The position numbers and the translations under genes were made by a program. 64,000 bases of DNA from Adiantum capillus-veneris (taxonomy: Eukaryota > Streptophyta > Polypodiopsida > Polypodiales > Pteridaceae), in NCBI GenBank assembly GCA_014529385.2, contig CM043964.1, positions 135,092,420 to 135,156,419 of the forward strand, written 5' to 3'. How positions within the stretch are numbered: position 1 is the first letter of the stretch; every line of letters begins with the position of its first letter. The notes under the pieces were generated by a model that did no database searches, was not told the origin of the DNA, and saw only the letters and a list, made by a program, of their open reading frames with translations. Below are positions 48,759 to 60,243 of the stretch, in pieces.

Positions 48759-49450
48759 TTAGAGGTGTAGCAATACTTGTATTGTGAGGTCTAGTTTTTG
48801 GAAGTCGAGGTCAAGTTCATAATTGAATGTCTCTTTATGATTGCTGCTTGTGGAAGAATTAGATGATGACTCTTGCCTGCTACTTGCCAAGATCTCAATT
48901 TTCATGAACTTTTTCTTATTTTCAGCAATTGTATCAATGTTGCTCTGAAACTTCTCTCTCCATGTTGTGACACTTGTGTCAAATTCAGACTCGCTACTTG
49001 TGAAAGGGAGAAAGAGCAAGCAAACCTCATGATAATGTCTCTCAGCATCGATCTCTCTATTGAAGCTTGCATACCTTATGACTCAGGGCTTTTTTCTCTT
49101 GCGTTGCACACCATCTGAATTGGTAAACTGGCTTGCAAATTCAGCCAAGTATAGATGTGATAGATGGTGTGGTCTTTTGGTGTATTTAGTGACAACATCA
49201 TCGAAGAAAATGTGTATGTCATCAGGATGAAGCATCTCCAAAGCACCTCGTCTCTTTAGTAATAGTGTCCTTTGAGGGTGGAAATATGCGTTGATGAAAA
49301 CAAACTGTCTGCTAGCACTATGCAATGGCAAGGAGAGTGAAACATATGCTGCTTATTGTGCTAAAATTTCCTGGATGTTGACAAGGGTACTCCCAATTTT
49401 CTTAAGTCATTCCAAGGTGGGAAACTTGTCTTCCTTACAATTATCAAGAA
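48759..49450 (-). pseudogene. Helitron linker between Rep and helicase
   Basis: Contains FVFINAYFHPQRTLLLKRRG, ALEMLHPDDIHIFFDDVVTK and YTKRPHHLSHLYLAEFA, then LLFLPFTSSESEFDTSVTTW and EKFQSNIDTIAENKKKFM. These match the region that precedes the Pif1 domain in Helitron Rep-Hel proteins. Frame changes occur near 49340 and 49080. Confidence 0.75.
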
Positions 49451-51018
49451 CAGTTTTAATCACTCTACTTGTTGTCGAGTTGTGTTTTGTCATGTAGGAT
49501 GTGCAATATGTTGCAGCTCCATGAGCATTGAAAATAAATTGGATATCAATGTTACCATCCCATAAGGTGCACAAAGATTTATTGAAATTGTTTGTGTAGA
49601 TGTCCTTTGGATGTCATTTAAGCAAAAGGGTTGGTTCTGTAAGAGTGAAAGAGAGTGTCTCAAGATATGAGTTCTCATCCATACATAAAAATTTCAACCA
49701 TTCGTTGAAGTTCAATGGTGGTTCTTGGCCAAAACTTGCAAGCAAATCATCAAGTTTCTTTTTGTTTGCAAGAAGTATTTTCTTCCTTGAATCACTTGTT
49801 TCTATTGGATGTAATATTATTGTTTCCCTGGCAAGAGGACAAGGAAATCCAAACCGACAAGCTTTTTTATGGCTTTTACATGTCTTTCGATGTGAATGGG
49901 TCTGAACATTCTTGAGCTTGTTGCTTAACTCATCCTTGTTAGTGGAGATAAACGTATCTACAAAGCTAATCACATCGCAATCCTTAGACACACCAAACAA
50001 TTGTGCATTTTTAATCCAAAGCAACCCGTGGTCATGTTGGCTTCCTCTATTTTGGAATTCAATCCTGAAGAAGAAGTCGATAATCTCGCCAAGTATTTTG
50101 GAGTTGCGTTTGAGCTCTTTCTTCAGTGATTTGAATCTATGAACATAGTAGCGAGCAGTGGCAATGGGATCAGAATGAACCAAGGCTCGAATAAAAGCGC
50201 TATTGCTCTGGAAATCACATGGCGTATTTGCGGGTTAAGAAGTGCAAGACATCTATGGAAAGGCTCCCACCTTGCTCTGTGCATGATATGGTGATGAAGA
50301 ATGTGGTTTGACCTATTTGTTGAATCATTGCAAAGACATTCCACTTGAGTTTGGCTTTGTAATCGCATGATGTGCGAAGAGTCTCAAAATCACGATAGCC
50401 AAGTTAGATTGGAGAACTTGGTCAACATTAGTACTGCCTTGGATGTCACCTGCACATAATTGTTTTCCTTGTAGTTTGCCTTTTTGTAGACGTACCCATA
50501 TAGAGCCCAAAACCTTGGCAATGATGATTTTCATGACCTTGAAGAAAAGATTCTCAATGTCCAAAGCAACTTGTCTATCTTTGTGTTTAAGCTCCCATTG
50601 TGCAACCTTTTGGTACTTAGTCTTAGCAAGTTGGGCATAGATTCTTTTTTGTCCAAAGAAAAGAGATGGGAATGATAGCTCTTCACATGCATTATCATCA
50701 AATAAGCTAAGAGGACTAAATCCTTCGGATTGTGCAACACTATGCGCACATTGTGATCAACCACTTGTTCGGAAGAGTAGATCCCATGCACAAGTGTATC
50801 AGTTTGCTCACCGATTGATTCCCCAAATTCGTTTGGCCCAGGTAACTCAACATCAGGAACTTTTTGGATAGTGGATGCCCAAGATTCATCTTTACAAGTA
50901 TTATGTTCAATATACAAGGGAGTGTGAATCAACAAAGCCAAGGCTCTAAGCACATAAAATGGACGGATTGCTCCACTAACATATGCATGATGAAACTCAA
51001 GCTTTCATTTCACTTGAA
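49451..51018 (-). pseudogene. Helitron-like N domain and HUH Rep nuclease
   Basis: After HHAYVSGAIRPFYVLRALAL (about 50990) come KLLWTLRIF and IENLFFKVMKIIIAKVLG. NVFAMIQQIGQTTFFITISC at about 50350 is the Helitron_like_N hallmark. The Rep core reads ARYYVHRFKSLKKEL, then GEIIDFFFRIEFQNRGSQHD, HGLLWIKNA (the HUH pair at about 50025-50040). It ends with NIDIQFIFNAHGAATYCTSY and MTKHNS, the tyrosine region that forms the covalent DNA link. Stops and frame changes occur near 51018, 50560, 50400, 50220 and 49614. Confidence 0.82.
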
Positions 51019-51756
51019 TCAAAATTGTTGCATGTTGATCTGCAAAACGAGGAAGTATCCTTTGAACCCTAGATAAGTCGGCATAACATTTACTACACTC
51101 CCACGCAGGCCATATTGTCCCTCATAGTTCAGCTCTCTTATTTTCGCGAAGGGTATACGAAGTGACACAAGACGTCTCTCAATAGGGTTCAACATCATAA
51201 CCTCATCAATAGATTCATTCAGCTTAAAAGAATCATTCATGTGGAAAGAAGAATTTCTTTTAGACCGCAATTGCATCTTACAAGCTCTACACACTTTCAC
51301 ACCCACATCCAAAGCTATCGTATCTTGTCCCAATATGTTTTTCACCGACTCAACTTCAACCAGAATCAAACGACGAAGACTATGTCCAAAGACTAGAGTA
51401 CCACAACACAAACAAGGAAAAGAAGGTGTGTCAAGTATTTCCTCTAAGTATTTATGTTTTTTGGGTCGAGCACTTGAAGAGACGCCCCCATTAGTGCGTA
51501 CAGATTTCCACAAAGAATAAATCTTAGTTTGGATTTGTTTTAAATTAAAAGGACAAGCTACTTCTTTTTGAAATTTTGTTGTTATTTCAGGAGCACTACA
51601 TTGTGGGAGAGAATAAACATAATCTTCTAAACTTGATACAAGTTCTTTTGACCACACACAACGCTTCCTCTTAGATAGGACTTTACTTTGAGGGAAGAAG
51701 AATGTATCAAATTCAAAACGAAACACAAGCAAAGGTTCTTTTTCTTTCAGTGCAGT
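51019..51756 (-). pseudogene. Helitron N-terminal zinc region
   Basis: A long open stretch contains FPCLCCGTLVFGHSLRRL, then VCRACKMQLRSKRNSSFHMN (paired CxxC) and LNPIERRLVSLRIPFAKIRE followed by GQYGLRGSVVNVMPT. This resembles the segment N-terminal to the Helitron-like N domain (typically L-P-E-L-RLI--R-PF--I---GGQ--I-G-VVNVP). It lies in the same frame as the stretch upstream of the TGA at 51757. Confidence 0.75.
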
Positions 51757-52387
51757 TCATGTTGGATTATGAACCAAAGAATTTTCATAGCTCAAACAAT
51801 TAAACACATGAATAACACACTGCTCTCTTAGCACACAACAAGCAAAGGAGATTAAATGATTGGAGATGACATGAGATTTATTGCTCCCAAGATAAGAATG
51901 CAAAAGAACTTGAAGTGAATTGATGTCCACAAGTCGAGGTATATTTTCATGCTCCCATATCGACAACCAAAAATCTACGATGTCTCTGTTGTTAGTCTCA
52001 AAATCTTGCATGATTAGATGAATAATAGATTCAAGCAACATATTAGAGGTCCAATCAAGCTGAAATATAAACAACAATGCACAGAGCACATCTTGATTAA
52101 GAGGATATTTCTTTAAGTAAAGTGGATCAATTTTTACATTCTTGCTGTTGACATCAAAACTTGAATCTGCAGCAAAAATCACAAGTCCTTCATGGACAGG
52201 CATTGTAGATCGCTTGCTTGGGTAAAATAACAGCCAAAAAGTTTGTTGTGCAATAATAAGATATGTAAAATCTGTCACAAAAGAAACCGTTGCCTCTGGT
52301 TTGAAGCTAGTTACAGAACCTTGCTTGTTGATGGAAAATGTGCCAATCTTCTTAACATTAAGAAGTGTACACTTTAGATCAACAAGG
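51757..52387 (-). pseudogene. End of the RPA OB fold plus spacer, same frame as the Rep region
   Basis: The frame reads TNLVDLKCTLLNVKKIGTFS and FKPEATVSFVTDFTYLII, which complete the preceding RPA fold after a one-base shift near 52388. It continues through YPLNQDVLCALLFIFQLDW and NSLQVLLHSYLGSNKS to a single TGA at 51757. Across that stop the same frame enters the Helitron zinc region. I do not recognise the middle spacer as a domain. Confidence 0.5.
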
Positions 52388-54045
52388 TTAGTGTCCTAAA
52401 GCTGAGAAAAACCTGCTAGGCAATCGCAAGACTTCATCAACCACTTTACCATACAGCACGACAACTATTGCTTTACCACCTTGATTTACCACTCGTGCGT
52501 GAACAGTAGGGGCTTGAAAAACCTTCACCACTTTGTTGCATGCGAAACAGTAGGAATTGGACGTTTGACGGCTTACTTGACTGCTTTTACAACCGCTACA
52601 ACTAAACTCAAATCCAAGGCTATTCACATTCACCACCTCAATAGTTCCAAACACCTGAGCCAACACAAAGTGAGTTAAAAAGTGTTAAAGAGATGATTGT
52701 TTAATAGAAAGTGATGAATCACCTTAGCACCAAATCCTAAAAGCAAGAGCTTCTTAGCATGTACGTCTTTGAAACTTGTTGCCAAACTCTCAGGCAAGGG
52801 ACATAAAATTGTGTAGTCCACAATCGAAAGGGTATTAGAGAACTGCTTGTAGACGTTAATGTTGTGAGCTACACATGCATAGAATCCATGCTCTTGGACT
52901 TCGTTGACAATGTTATGATAATCACCTCTCCTAGATGGAACAAAAACAAGCTGCAACAAAGGAGTTTAGACACATGCATGAAAAATAAACTAGCTTAGCA
53001 CAAAGATACTCACACTAGCTCTATCGGTGAAGTCAGGACCGTCAGCGATAGTCAGCAAAGAAGAACTTGTACCATCGCTCTTTGCAATGTTTTCAACTTG
53101 CACCACAGTGAACGTTATGGTCGGCACAGTATTCACCAAAGAAGAATCTCGATCCACCAACTCCCTGATTTTGTGCTCACAAAACAAGGCTAAAACGCAA
53201 TCAAATGGTTCACCCTTAACAATGGAGGTGATGGCATCGGCATACAAAGAGAAAGGAGATGTTCCCCCATCATCAGTGTTTCTCTTTTGCACAGCAGCAC
53301 CCTCTATGCGTACAAAATCACCCACTTCAAATGACTCCACAAACTGAGAGATACATATTTCACTAATGACGAAGGTGATAGTATGATTAGCTAGCCTATC
53401 GGCTAAATCAGCTTTTAAGAACCTGTTATAGGCAGCTTTTTGGACTTTATAAGTGCCATACTTAACAAGGATTTTACCCTCAAATGCAAACCAAGAAAAG
53501 ACAGAGTCGGAAAGTTCGGACACTAGTAATAATGGAAGGGGCTTCACAAGAGCAAGCTGAGAATGAAAAATTTTGGAAAAAGGCTCATCTTTATCAATGC
53601 TTTGGCTTCCAACTTTCCCACAAGCGAAGACTTCTTTCAAATCCCTGACAACTTTGTTAGGAACTGAACAAGAACCATCATTTGTGCGACCTAGAGGCAA
53701 TGTCAACCTCAAAACAAAAAAACTCATTGCAAACACAAAATTACCTCTGACAATGGAGAGAGCCTTTTTGATTGATCTAGAGGGGGAATACTTTTTTAGC
53801 TTGGAATTTGGGCTAAGAAACTTGGACGGCGATGTACTAGCCGAAACCCCATCAACGAGAGAAGGCTTGGAATCAATAAACGATGCAGGAGACAGTCTTT
53901 CCGCTTCCTTCTTATTTGTTTCAGAAATGTCAGCAAGGTCCTCGTTGAATAACGGATAAGTTTCCACGTCTGATGAGAACAAAGAGTAAGATTCAATAGA
54001 TTTAAGATCAAGGAAGCAAGATAAATTGAGCAAGCTGCCAACCAT
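52388..54045 (-). CDS. RPA70-like single-strand DNA-binding protein of the element
   Basis: Three exons with GT-AG introns and phase 0 junctions: 54045-53014, 52950-52723 and 52654-52388. OB-fold segments include LVKYGTYKVQKAAYNRFLKA, VGDFVRIEGAAVQKR, VNTVPTITFTVVQVENIAKS and LTIADGPDFTDRAS. The last exon has a C-terminal OB fold with an inserted zinc ribbon, FEFSCSGCKSSQVSRQ then SYCFACNK, as in the large RPA subunit. Many plant Helitrons carry RPA genes, thought to coat single-stranded intermediates. The first exon is open throughout its 344 codons. The C-terminus appears frameshifted at 52388, so the native protein was probably longer. Confidence 0.78.
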
Positions 54046-54778
54046 TCATGGAAAAATCCATTGGGAGCTTAATGGAAGATGTTTAGAAGTTGTATTAAGG
54101 GATTAATATGCACCAACAACCTTGCAAGAGATTGTAATGGCTACGTAGCAGAGATTCACTAGGAAGGCTAATGCCCAACTAAAGAGGAAGAGCTCTAAAC
54201 TCAATAAGAACTTCAATTTTCTTTTTTATTTAATTATCTAGGATTAACAAAATTTATTATAAAAGCATAGCCTCTAGATTGCCAGTCTCCCTCTTTTCAA
54301 AATAAATTCTCAAAGAATAATTTTAATGAGTTGATATTTAACTTTATAAAGTCAATTTCTTTAAAAGCAAGAAAAAACAAAGTTACATAAGACTCACGCC
54401 CAGACAGTTATGTACTCCCAATCCCAAGGCTTGCTCAGGCAGTGTGTAAACACACTGTGAAACACAAGCTTTGGAAATATCCAAAGTCATGAACACCCAT
54501 CATAGCAAAACCTTATGTATTTCTTGATAAACGTGAACAAACCATCATCATTCAATTGCTACACTGAAACTCGTTTTCCAAAGCCAACTAATTTAAAACC
54601 TATCAATTTTTGTACCAAATAATCCTTCAAAAGATTGAGAAAATCCAAAATACTTCAAAACAGACATAACATTTACTGGCAGAAAAAGTGACGGAGACAC
54701 ATCAGCATCAATAATGTGAGGGCAAAAGAGAAGATGTACATTCTCTTACACGAGAGTAAAGGCTAGCGGGGCATCCCT
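54046..54778. other. Spacer between Helentron-like element and CASP-like fragment
   Basis: AT-rich sequence without coding sense. The 5' boundary of the Helentron-like element must lie here or beyond, but I could not place it. Confidence 0.5.
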
Positions 54779-54979
<201 letters not shown>

Positions 54980-54990
54980 TGAGGCGAGAC

Positions 54991-55459
54991 CATGTGGCAG
55001 AAAAAGCCATATGTAGGGCAGAATGCCTCCCATTGAGTCTTCGACATGCCCTTGTCCGCGAGGTACAGCACTTTAGCAGCAGCTGATAATGCTGACAATA
55101 GAACATATACGAAGACCTGCATAAGATTCAGAAGGTCAACATAACGAGAAAAGATCGAGCATAAGCTATGGAAGAGCATTTTGAGACATTGAGACTTCGG
55201 TAGCATGAACCATGTACCAAGCACATGCACTAAATTCAAAATCCTAAACGGTCCTTCCGTGCAGTTGCATGTAGCATGCTTCATAAAAAACATCCCCATT
55301 GCTACTTGCATTTGCACCTCTTGGGCCGATTCACAATCACCAGACAATCCAGAGATTCAATACCTGATCGAGCATGAAATTGGTCCATCTTGAGCACTTT
55401 CCTGAGCAGCTCTTGCCTAATGCCAAAGGAATCAGACTCATGACAGATAAGGCTATAGG
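54991..55459 (-). pseudogene. CASP-like (CASPL) membrane protein, internal exons only
   Basis: Two minus-strand exons join in phase 0. Exon 55459-55364 reads ALSVMSLIPLALGK and ends WTNFMLDQ. Exon 55116-54991 reads VFVYVLLSALSAAAKVLYLA, then DKGMSKTQWEAFCPTYGFFC and HM. The DQ-V-YLL-SA-SAA---YLA--G pattern and following W---C---FC are characteristic of the third membrane span and second outer loop of the CASP/CASPL family, four-span plasma-membrane scaffolds. The splice site after HM is a weak ATG|GTCTCG. No last-exon membrane span was found before the Helentron-like element, and no first exon was identified above 55480. Fragment or disrupted gene. Confidence 0.62.
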
Positions 55460-55573
55460 CTACAACAAGAATCAAACTCACGAACACGATGAGGCCGTAG
55501 CTTCAACAGCGAATACAAGTCGCCATGTCAAAATAAACCAGGATGCAGGTAAATACAAAAACATGCACGCAGA

Positions 55574-56139
<566 letters not shown>

Positions 56140-56206
<67 letters not shown>
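56140..56206. repeat. (GT)33 microsatellite
   Basis: Uninterrupted GT run. Confidence 0.95.
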
Positions 56207-56207
<1 letters not shown>

Positions 56208-56504
56208 TAGCTGTGGAGGAGGCGGAGAGTTGTAGCCAAGAACTAGCCACAGCAGTAGAGCCGCCACTACCTCGACTCCCACATTGCAATGAGAGCTCAA
56301 TTATATAATGCCCCTAACCCTAGCTCACCCACATGAAATTTCCAGTGTCCAATAAGAATACGATACCCCTTCTATCTTGCCAAGGACACGACAACCATTT
56401 TATTTTCTATTTTAGAAAAAACCCTTCCTTTTTCATTAGAAAAAAGGGAAACAACCACTAAGGCCTCCCCCCTTTGGGGCAGGCCAAAAACACCCCAACT
56501 ACTG

Positions 56505-56507
<3 letters not shown>

Positions 56508-56574
<67 letters not shown>
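56508..56574. repeat. (CT)33 microsatellite
   Basis: Uninterrupted CT run. Smaller GA tracts follow near 56830-56880 and 56953-56973. Confidence 0.95.
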
Positions 56575-56577
<3 letters not shown>

Positions 56578-56843
56578 GTGTTGAGCATCATTTCGCTCAG
56601 GTCACATTGGCCGGTTGAACCAACGACACGTGGCAGGGAGGGGGCCGGAATCCTTCCCCCCATTATCTATAGTATAGATTACCAATACATACAACATAAA
56701 GAAATTTTTATGTTTTTGCTGGTGTTATTTGCGGACCACAACTAGAACTCTTTTGCATGGACATACAAATAGAGAAATAAATGTTCATACTTGAGTAGGT
56801 AGAAGAAAAACAAGCAGAGTGCGTGCATTAGAGAGAGAGACAT

Positions 56844-56883
<40 letters not shown>

Positions 56884-57227
56884 TTCGAAATCTTCCTCCT
56901 ATTGGCAACAATGAATAATACAACTTGTACAAGAAGAGAGAGACACAAAGTGAGAGAGAGAGAGAGAGAGAGATAATGAGAGCTATTTGTGACATAAGAA
57001 TGTGGTGCAAACAAGCTCGAGAAGAGGATCACTATCTCTTCCTCATATTATCCATGACTACGTGCAATCAATTATCATGTTTGACACCGCTTTCACATGC
57101 AATAGGGAGTATCCACATATGAGTCATAAAACATTTTTATACCAATGTGATTTATAGAGATATTGTCCAAAACCATGGGTTGGGTGTGTTTGTAATTTAA
57201 CATCAGTGAGAATGCTCTCTAAATCTC

Positions 57228-57228
<1 letters not shown>
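56575..57228. other. Spacer, no gene seen
   Basis: Only the small GA tracts noted above. Confidence 0.5.

Positions 57229-57314
<86 letters not shown>
57229..57314. repeat. C43 followed by (CT)22
   Basis: A homopolymer of about 43 C passes directly into CT repeats, the same arrangement as at 54779. Confidence 0.93.
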
Positions 57315-57318
<4 letters not shown>

Positions 57319-57439
57319 ATATTTGCTTCATCCTTTATTTGGAGTGCAAACTATTCCAACAACCTCGACTTCTAGAAAAAGTTTGTCATACCCAAATGTG
57401 ACCTTGAATTAAAATCAAGTTTTCCATTCTTAATTGGGA

Positions 57440-58226
57440 AACTTTAAACTTGGATTCTGACTATGATGATAGAAAATCTCTTCTTCTTAATGGAGAACGT
57501 CTAGAAGCCAAAGGTTCCGCAGCACATGAAGTTATTTCTATGGAAGGTAATGTGGGGTGCTCTACCGACGGGGGTGAAGATTCAGGAGAGAGGAATTGGG
57601 ACAGATCAATGCTTTTGGGGTGCAAGTTGGCTAGTGAAGATCTGGCCCACCTATTCATGGAATGCCCAGATATCAGAGGCCTTGCTCGGAAAATATGCAA
57701 GTGGGTCCAAAGAACATGGAAAATTGGTTTTTTCAAGACTAATTTATTCCTTGGAGGTAAGAATTTGGGTAGTCGTGCCCTCCCCATCAACACTCAAATT
57801 GTTAGGTACTTCTTATTACATAATGTATGGCAGACAAGGAACTGTTGTGTGTTTGAAGGAGTTCCTGAGGTGGCAAGCTTTGTAGAAATTATACAAGAAA
57901 GCAAAGTGCTAATTTGCTTGCTTGGGCGCAAGGAAACTTGAATAATTGGTCTAGGATTACGTGTGCCTTGTTGTCAGCAAATGGAATGCTTAGGAAGGGG
58001 GAAATCTTGGCCATTGGAAAACGGAAGATCTCTGAAGAACATGATAATTGATCTTGTGTATCAAGGATAAGGGGGCTGGTCGTTAGGGGTGGCTCCCTAC
58101 ATAGCGGATGTAATTATGGTCTCTTGATGATGTCATGGCTCGGCACGAGCATGACAAGATCTTGTAATTTTTTGGGATGTTCAATATAATTCATTCACAA
58201 TTGTGAGTTTTGTAACAAAAAAAAAA
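57440..58226 (+). pseudogene. LINE 3' end: zinc-binding RT tail, 3' UTR and poly-A
   Basis: One frame reads MKLFLWKVMWGALPTGVKIQ and ERGIGTDQCFWG. After a frame change near 57620, another reads EDLAHLFMECPDIRGLA and VRYFLLHNVWQTRNCCVFEG. This is the zf-RVT domain at the C-terminus of plant L1-type LINE ORF2 (K-F-W---W--ALPTG, then C--C---E---HLF--C). The region closes with TTTTGTAACAAAAAAAAAA at about 58210-58226, a LINE-like poly-A end. The reverse transcriptase core is absent, so this is a 5'-truncated insertion. Confidence 0.75.
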
Positions 58227-58700
58227 CCTCTTCTTCCAAGAGTTAGATGAGTGGTGAGGGCTTGAGGGTTTTGCTCATGATCAGGGTATGAGGGTTCTAC
58301 TGACGACAGGCTATGTAGACAAAGTAGGTGAATCAGCTTTGTAGCAAGGTTTGAATCAAGCGGTGCACTGTATATACTTAAGCAAGGTCTAAAGCAAGGG
58401 GTGCAGGGGATATACTTAAGGGTAAGCAGCACCAACGTAGAGGGTGGTCGCACTGCTTAGACTTCATCTAAGGTCTCCGAGCAGCAACTTTTGGTCAGTG
58501 TCTCATCCACAAGTGAGCACGATGATTATAAGTGCATTTTTACGTGGGTAATATGTGCAATTACTTAAATAAAAGGGCTTGTTTTTTGTGTGCTAGTTTT
58601 GTCCTTGTAGCCAACAAGATTTTCCAGTTCCTACATTATCATCACGCTTATTAATTGAAGGCTCTAGGAGTGCTAAGGGGGAGGTCTCAGCTCTCCCTCC
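58227..58700. other. Spacer
   Basis: No gene seen. Confidence 0.5.
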
Positions 58701-58718
58701 GACATCAACCCTGATGGG

Positions 58719-59416
58719 GTGTTTCTCAAAGCTCAAGATGATTATACGCGGGTGGATCCTGATCCTTCAAGTAGGGATTCTATACTCAGCATGAGAGAAG
58801 AGTTTGTGTTTGTAGCAGAGGGTAAGAAAAGACCCGTTGAGACTTGTGATAATGTTGTCAGGCCAGAGAAAATTTTGAAACCATCCTCTTGTGGTGTTCG
58901 TACCGACTAGGGAGATCTTGCACGGGTGATTATGTTCAGCCACAACAAGGTTGAGGATGGTTACATGATGCAAGCTAACTTCAAGCCTAAGTTAGCATTA
59001 CTAACCTTAGAGGCCTACTTTGGTCACTCGGTTGGTACTATATTATATGGGCCGTTTGATGTCGACCCAAGGCCTATTAGAGTGGGCATCAACGGCGACT
59101 AATAACAAAAATCTGATTAGCCATTTTACAACAATGGGCAAAGGCTTTTATGTGGCAGAACGCGCTTCCAAGAAAATTGTTCAACATCTCGTTTTTAGAG
59201 GAGGTATTTGGGGGGCTTCATAATTCACGTACACAATGCCATGGATGCCCGAGTTCTATCCGAATGAAGAGTTTATGGACTATTGCCCTATATGGGTAAC
59301 ACTCAAGAGCCTCTCTATTTGGCTCCAAGGCCATGTGGACTCCATTTCTTCTATGTTGGATTGTGTGTTGTTCATTCCAAAGGAGTCCTACCGTGCGGCG
59401 AGCGATTTTTCTTGAG
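58719..59416 (+). pseudogene. LINE ORF1 / DUF4283-like relic
   Basis: Open segments separated by stops at 58908 and 59101. The later part reads FYVAERASKKIVQHLVFRGG, then after a stop YTMPWMPEFYPNEEFMDYCP and IWVTLKSLSIWLQGHVDSIS. This resembles the DUF4283 domain found in ORF1 of plant LINEs and related proteins (a PW-P-F-P pattern, then PVWV-L--LP--W). No zinc knuckle follows. It may be part of a different LINE from the 3' end at 57440-58226. Confidence 0.5.
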
Positions 59417-60243
59417 CAAACTAAAATCCGAGTGAATGAATGAATATGGAAGGTTGTAGGCATGAATGGCAAGGGTGTTATGGCAACAAAGTTAGCAATA
59501 AGACTAATGTGAGTCTATTGTGAGGTGCCCAAAGTTTAGGCATGATACTTATAGTTTGATATACATAAATAACGTTAGTGTCATTGTATGCATGGATTAA
59601 TCAAAATTCTCAGATATATTTACTAAATTCTTATCTAGCCAAAACACAAATAAATACTTTTCACTTAAGAGCAACATCTCTTTTGCAAAAGTCCAAAGTT
59701 ACATAAGTGATAAGTTGTTTCAACATAAATATTTTGAATACAAGCACTCAACAAACAAAGATTCTTGGTGTGACACCATAGAGCCCATGACTATGAGGAA
59801 TCACACTCATCGTCGATGAAAACATTGCACCTACGATGCTTCTCTTGAACGCCATAATTGTATCTTGTGTCAGCAGCCATGATTCTGGCCGTCTCCTCCG
59901 CATACGTCGGCAAAACATTTTCATAAAAAAAGATAACATATCAATACCAATCCTCTATAAATGTCAAACACAAAATATTTCACAGTGCAAACCACAAAAA
60001 GAGAATATACTGTCAATATCAACCCTCTACAAAGATTCAACACAAAATATTACACAACGCAAACCACATCTTTAAAAGAAATTGATACCAATACGTGAAT
60101 GCAAAATAAAAAATGAATCATGTGATGTATCTCTAGCCAAATAAAAGTGCTCACTCAATGGGTAGACACTGGATGGAATGTCAACTTCATCCTACAAATC
60201 AAACAAAAACCATGTCTAGTGAAACAAAAGTGCTCACTAGTCA
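59417..60243. other. Spacer with short tandem duplications
   Basis: Two imperfect copies of about 65 bp, each with CAA(C/A)CACAAAATATT, lie near 59936-60068. Two copies of an AAAAGTGCTCACT...GGGTAGACACT block lie near 60140-60293, the second overlapping the 3' end of the next gene. Confidence 0.55.

Larger units (their letters stand above)
41853..54045 (-). mobile_element. Helentron-like rolling-circle element, interrupted by Copia copy C
   Basis: In minus-strand order it encodes RPA-like OB folds (54045-52260), a Helitron N-terminal zinc region (about 51730-51019), a Helitron-like N domain, an HUH Rep nuclease (50950-49450), a linker region (49331-48759), a Pif1-type helicase (48740-47596 and 42785-42560) and an EEP endonuclease (42540-41853). 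A C-terminal EEP domain distinguishes Helentron/Helitron2 types from classical plant Helitrons. Stops and frameshifts are present throughout. The outer termini were not identified, so the true element is longer than given. Confidence 0.82.
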
